Shown: positions 59,982-64,000 of the stretch, piece by piece
How the letters are laid out: the number at the start of each line of letters is the position of its first letter
Position numbering within the stretch: the first letter of the stretch is position 1
NCBI GenBank assembly: GCA_003952965.2
Contig: CM025851.1
Coordinates: 33,229,440-33,293,439 of the forward strand
DNA from: Morella rubra
Lineage: Eukaryota > Streptophyta > Magnoliopsida > Fagales > Myricaceae
Reading direction: 5' to 3'
Length of the DNA stretch: 64,000 nucleotides
Notes under the pieces: generated by a model
Told to the model about the DNA's origin: nothing
What the model saw: only the letters and a program-made list of their open reading frames with translations
Database searches by the model: none
Program-made: the position numbers and the translations under genes

Positions 59982-60398
59982 GAGCTAGCTTTTGTTTGTT
60001 TGTTTTTTTAAAACAACGAAACTTTCAATATTCCAAAAAGGCAAAGAGCAAAAACAAAGAGAAAGGAAAAACGCCTAAGGAGGCGAAAACCAAGAGTTCT
60101 GACGAGATAAGAAAGCCGGAAAGAAATGAGGAGGAGCATTCCTAGAGAAATTTCCTGAAACTCCCCACTTAGCCAGTCTATCCGTAGTGGAATTGACTTG
60201 ACGTGAAACTTTTGCAAAGTTTCACGATGGGCGCGGCAACGTCCTCACACGGATGACTTCAATGGAGGATGTCGTCGGAGGATCTGGAACTCTTAAGTTT
60301 GGAGAGTTAATTCCAGAGATAGATAGAAGGGAATCACTCTCGATAATGACCTGCTCCAACGAACGAAATCAGCCATGCGTAGAGCTAGCTTTTGTTTG
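59982..60398 (-). mobile_element. 5'-truncated LINE fragment with 17-bp target-site duplication (RNase H region)
   Basis: The 383-bp insert (59999-60381) lies between perfect 17-bp copies of GAGCTAGCTTTTGTTTG at 59982-59998 and 60382-60398. On the minus strand it reads, in shifting frames, parts of a LINE-type RNase H domain: an IIESDSLLSIS stretch and a RQVNSTTDRLAKWGV stretch (the usual motif around D-LAK-G), and it ends in an A-rich tail beside the left duplication. Long duplications and a 3' A-rich end are expected for target-primed reverse transcription; the frame is broken, so it is dead. Confidence 0.75.
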
Positions 60399-61260
60399 GA
60401 TCAGTTTCACATGAGTAAATTGGGTGTGCTTCATCATTAATGGAAAGTCATCGTATTCAGATTAGCGATACCGTTGTAGCGTGTATTTTGTTAGATTCTG
60501 CCATTCTAGAATTTATAGTGATATTATATTTTCTTAGTGAATTGATATTGTTAATTTTTAATTTACGTGAATTCAAGTTTTGAGTATAAACTTGAACCTT
60601 GTAATCTATATTTTAATACAATAAATTTATCTCGAAATTATCATGTAACTTAAGCGTTGTAATTATTATTTAATTTATACGGGGAGACAGTAATTTGGCC
60701 CAACAGATTTCATCATTATTGGAGAGTTGAATTGGTTTTAAGGAGCTAATTCCCAAGTTGTTTGGTAGATAGAAGCAAATCCAATCAACAGGGTGAGAGT
60801 TTTGGGCTAATGTGTCTCCCAACTCCGCTCACAGCCTCCTCATATGCCCTCCCCAGTCTCTGATCTACATCCCTATCAATACCTTCGGCAGCCCATTGCA
60901 CTTCACCAAAAGCTTTTGGAAGAAAAATAGTAGGGTCGCAGAATACCCCAAAGAATATGTTATAACTTGCAATGGCAAACTACTCAAACCTCGTTACAAC
61001 TTACAAGTGATTCGGTTACTGTTTAAGAAGCATCGAGATGGATTTGCTATATATGGAATCATCTGATTCTTAATTCTAGTTTTTCTTATAATAAACAAAA
61101 TATGGCTGGATTAAGCCGCAATTAAACATTAACCAAGGCTTCTTTTTCTTCCTTGGAAACTAATTTGGTCTTTTTTTATTTTTCGGCTGACAATTAGTAG
61201 TCAGCCTTCTTTCCTTTTTGGGTATTCTTTCTTTTGGTCCTTGAGTCCTTCATATACTCT
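60399..61260. other. Intergenic, no recognised gene
   Basis: AT-rich at first, then a short GC-richer stretch at 60810-61066 with an 84-codon open frame that has no family resemblance I can name. I see no reason to call a gene. Confidence 0.45.
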
Positions 61261-61309
61261 GTTGAGACATTTTGAGTTGGGCCTTACCATTTACACCTAA
61301 AAAAAACTC

Positions 61310-62045
61310 ACTTTTAGATGCGGTCGAAAAACAGCACCAGCATTTTTTTAAGCAGCACTTGCAATACACTGCAATAATTGCGTTAGAAAAAAAAATTTGA
61401 TCAGCGCTTTTTTTTTTTATACAAACAACTGCTGATATGTAGTTATCATAACTAATCAAACAACGCAAGTGACTCTCAAATAACTTGATATGCAATTATT
61501 AGAACATCGTTTTATACATTATATACTTAAACGACATATACCATATATTGATACTTTCTATGACCCTTTAACATAATACAAACTACTTTTTTTTTTCTAG
61601 GCAAATAATACAAACTACTTGATTTGTATATCTACAACACTTAGAATTAAGTATAGTCACCAAAAAAACACATAGAAAGTATAAAATTAATTTTTTTTCC
61701 ATAGCTTCGTTTCTATGGAAAAACGCTGCTAAAAGTACATTTTCTAGCACTTTTTCCGACGATTTTTCAAAATTCACTGCTAAATAAGAAGTTTTTTTTC
61801 ATCGTTCTCTAAGAAAAACGCTGTTATATCACCATTTTTTGCAACGCTTTTTTAAGAAAAATGCCGCTAAATCACAAATCTTTTGGGCCTTTGGCAGCGA
61901 TTTTAAACAAACGCTAAAACTCACACTTCTTGCATTTTAAGAAAGCGCCGCTAGAACATACAATTGTTTGCAGCGGTTAAAAAGAAACGCTGCTAATTAA
62001 GTAAAAAGATATTGTGGCCCATTTTTGCAAAGCGCTGCTAGATTA
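61310..62045. mobile_element. CACTA-type subterminal repeat array with hairpin units
   Basis: About nine units of 40-60 bp repeat the scheme TGCAGCG-TTTTAAG then AAAACGCTGCTAAA (for example 61727, 61775, 61820, 61862, 61900, 61950, 61985 and 62030). Each half-unit is roughly the reverse complement of the other, so each unit can fold. Such GCNGCG/CGCNGC arrays are typical of the subterminal regions of plant CACTA transposons. The terminal CACTACAAGAAA itself is not visible next to it, so the copy is incomplete or decayed. Confidence 0.6.
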
Positions 62046-62488
62046 TCGTGTAGACTCGTTTTAGGTTGCCATATGTGATGGATATTTTTCCTTTCTTTTT
62101 TCTTTTTTTGTTTCCCAGAATTCTCTCTTCCTCATGGGAATCTCAGATCTGTTCCCTTAGCGTATCCCCGAACTTCACTAGATTCGAATTGTAAACCAAA
62201 TAACTAAAAATTTCATATACCAAAACACAAATGAATGCTGAATTTCCCTAGCCACTCCTCTTTCTCTACTTTGGTTGATATCAATCTCTCCTTAACAAAA
62301 TTTATTAAAACACAGATGAATAGATAAAAGTTCAAAAATATATTTACCTACAGATGGCTTGGAGCCGCCATCCAAGTGCCAGATATTTCCTCTTCAGTCT
62401 TCAATATAATATTATGCCCACAAATTATTTTCTAATCTAAATGTTTTCATAAAACAATCATCCAAATTTCTTGATCCACCAGTTCAAG

Positions 62489-62527
<39 letters not shown>
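62489..62527. repeat. (TA)n(TG)n compound microsatellite
   Basis: About ten TA repeats followed by about nine TG repeats, 230 bp downstream of the U-box gene stop codon. Likely polymorphic in length. Confidence 0.95.
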
Positions 62528-62757
62528 TCATCTGATCATAAATCAAAACGTACGGCCAACACCTTTTGGAGATCTGTATTATTAATGTTAATATCAAACC
62601 ATCATATTTAGGAATTTTAAATTCCAACGTATTACATAAACGATAAAGAACTGTGTAAAAGATGTACACAATTTACTGCCAACCAAATTGTAGGAACCAT
62701 AATATTTACCCAAAAGAAAATTATAGCAAGCAAACATGCAACACACGAGCAATCCAA

Positions 62758-63981
62758 TCAACAAGGCATGATATGAGCAGTCTTGGTCTCGTACCTCCCC
62801 AGCCCCAACCCACCACCAGACTTGCACCCATCCCTCAACACTTTAACCAATTCCCCGCACATGCTCCTCACGTTCCCCTCGCAATCGCTCTGCATCACCA
62901 GCAATATCTTCGTTACCCCGTTGCACTTTATCACCACGTCCCTCACCTTCCGATCCCCATGGACGCAGCACATGCCCCACAGCACCGCAACCGCGTCCTC
63001 CGTCCCCGCCTTCATCAGCCCTCCCACCAGTGCCGCCGCACACTTCGGGTTCTCGCTTATCGCGGACCGCCCCTCGGCACAAGTCGAAGCTATTGATAAT
63101 AGTTTCAGACACTTTTCCGCAATGGACAGCTTGGTGTTAGGGTCTAAGAGCCTTTCTGAGAGAACTAGAACGACTCCGAACCGGACGAGTTCGGCTTTGG
63201 CTGATCGACTTCTGGAGACTGCTATTAAACACGACAAAACGGCGTCATGTAGGTCAGGATCGTTGTCGGAGCTTACGAGATGGAGCAGCATGGAGAGTAG
63301 GTCCTCTTGTTCCAGGATTCTGCGTTTGGATTCGGCGTCGTGGGCCAGAGATTCCAAAATCCTCGCAGACTCTCTCTTTGAGCTTAAACTTCCATTCCGC
63401 AGAACAAAACAAATGGAAGGAAAGAAGTTTTGATAATTGCTTCGGAAAATCAAACTGTGCACACGTTCTTTAACTCCATGTTGGGATATAAGCAGATCTA
63501 AAATTCTGATAATCAACTCCAAAACTTCCATCTCCGCTCTTTTGCAAAGAACACCGACGATAACCTCCACAAAGCCATCGAAGTCCGCCAAAAACCTCCT
63601 GTTTTGGTTGCGAACTTTAGCGAAATCCACAATTTTAGCCAGGTAATCCCGGAGATCGACCTCGCTGTTTTCGTCATCGAATTTTTCAATGTAAACTTGA
63701 ATTTGCTGAGTCGAGGGCTTTGGAGAACTCTGAGAAGAATGGTGCTCCAGGAGCCAGAGGTTGATGAGGCGGTGCAAGGTGAGGTTGGGGACGAGGTGCT
63801 TGGAGGGGAGGACCTGCATGGTGGCGGGGCACGTGTCGTGCCCGGACTCGAGCCAGTGCTGGATGCTTGAGCGGTCGTAGGTGACGCCCGTGCACAGGCT
63901 TACGGGGGATCTCATCACCTCCATGGAAATCGGGCACCTGAAGAGGCTCGGTACAGTTATGAACAGTTCCTGCCTACCCAT
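62758..63981 (-). CDS. PUB27/28: U-box domain E3 ubiquitin ligase, PUB27/PUB28-like
   Basis: Single-exon frame of 407 residues beginning MGRQELFITVPSLFRCPISM, close to the usual length of Arabidopsis PUB27-PUB29. The U-box occupies about residues 11-84: CPI (16-18), SPV followed by CTGVTYDRSSIQHWL, CPATMQVL, and PNLTLHRLI. The remainder is helical armadillo-type sequence (about 105-390) with leucine-rich repeats of about 40 residues. By family knowledge the U-box binds the E2 enzyme and the armadillo part the substrate; related plant PUBs act in stress and immune signalling. The sequence is GC-rich at its 5' end and clearly different in composition from the surrounding AT-rich DNA, as is common for such intronless genes. 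Only 19 bp upstream are in the window, so the promoter is not seen. Confidence 0.95.
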   Translation of the reverse strand: MGRQELFITVPSLFRCPISMEVMRSPVSLCTGVTYDRSSIQHWLESGHDTCPATMQVLPSKHLVPNLTLHRLINLWLLEHHSSQSSPKPSTQQIQVYIEKFDDENSEVDLRDYLAKIVDFAKVRNQNRRFLADFDGFVEVIVGVLCKRAEMEVLELIIRILDLLISQHGVKERVHSLIFRSNYQNFFPSICFVLRNGSLSSKRESARILESLAHDAESKRRILEQEDLLSMLLHLVSSDNDPDLHDAVLSCLIAVSRSRSAKAELVRFGVVLVLSERLLDPNTKLSIAEKCLKLLSIASTCAEGRSAISENPKCAAALVGGLMKAGTEDAVAVLWGMCCVHGDRKVRDVVIKCNGVTKILLVMQSDCEGNVRSMCGELVKVLRDGCKSGGGLGLGRYETKTAHIMPC

Positions 63982-64000
63982 TTTCTGCCAGATAGTTAGA

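Larger units (their letters stand above)
58297..59998. other. Upstream region of the intact LECRK3-like gene
   Basis: No gene. Contains DNA homologous to the flank of pseudogene 2 (58731-58850 and 59290-59620 resemble 53560-54000), motif copies C and D, and A/T-rich or purine-rich tracts at 59740-59980. Confidence 0.55.

Noticed and set aside
60812-61066. 84-codon frame between the LINE and the CACTA-like array
   Set aside because: No motif recognised on either strand and no splice partners seen.
54525-61260. A single large CACTA element running from the terminus at 54525 to the subterminal array at 61310-62045
   Set aside because: The intact kinase gene and duplicated flanks lie between, no opposite terminus is visible, and there is no transposase; treated as two separate remnants.

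Overview
This is plant nuclear DNA, from an angiosperm and probably a woody eudicot. The evidence is GT-AG introns, a G-type lectin receptor-kinase (LECRK3-type) tandem cluster, a nuclear-speckle RRM protein (NSR type), a PUB27/28-type U-box E3 ligase, and several plant transposon classes (MITEs, CACTA ends, a LINE). No rRNA, tRNA, CRISPR or prokaryotic operon is visible.

Layout. Positions 1-720 are homopolymer-rich, repetitive and probably poorly assembled. 720-3934 is AT-rich DNA with no convincing gene, ending in a TATA box and CT repeats. 3935-4934 is a run of exactly 1000 N. After the gap the sequence forms a giant inverted repeat: the left arm (4935 to about 24763) returns as its reverse complement (about 24902 to 44737) around a roughly 140-bp spacer. 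Each arm carries a LECRK3-like kinase copy (5'-truncated by the gap on the left, full length on the right), a complete six-exon NSR-like gene, and about 11 kb without a recognisable gene but with several MITE-like elements and a GCTA minisatellite. From 44738 onward the DNA is single copy: the 5' end of the right kinase copy, a decayed second LECRK3-like gene (49695-52017, minus), an intact third one (55918-58296, minus), transposon fragments and, at the end, an intact U-box gene (62758-63981, minus).

The palindrome dominates the window. Its arms are nearly identical in exons but differ by SNPs, microsatellite lengths, an indel block and a strongly diverged block of about 400 bp. One arm starts flush at a sequence gap, and small indels cluster near the turning point. 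I therefore favour an assembly fold-back that joins two haplotypes head to head, with a real inverted duplication as the alternative. Gene counts should be read accordingly: probably one NSR gene and one LECRK3 copy per haplotype, not two.

Biologically, the LECRK3-like cluster is a typical fast-evolving defence-receptor array. One copy has a single-base frameshift in its kinase domain (seen in both arms), one has many frameshifts, and one is intact. The intact gene and the decayed neighbour share a Lys-to-Asn change in the kinase catalytic loop, and only the intact gene carries a threefold 27-bp repeat that adds glycosylation sites next to the membrane. Flanking duplicated segments, including a conserved motif of about 22 bp with an ACGTG core present four times, show that the array arose by segmental tandem duplication and was then invaded by a Mutator-type MITE, a LINE and CACTA-related DNA.
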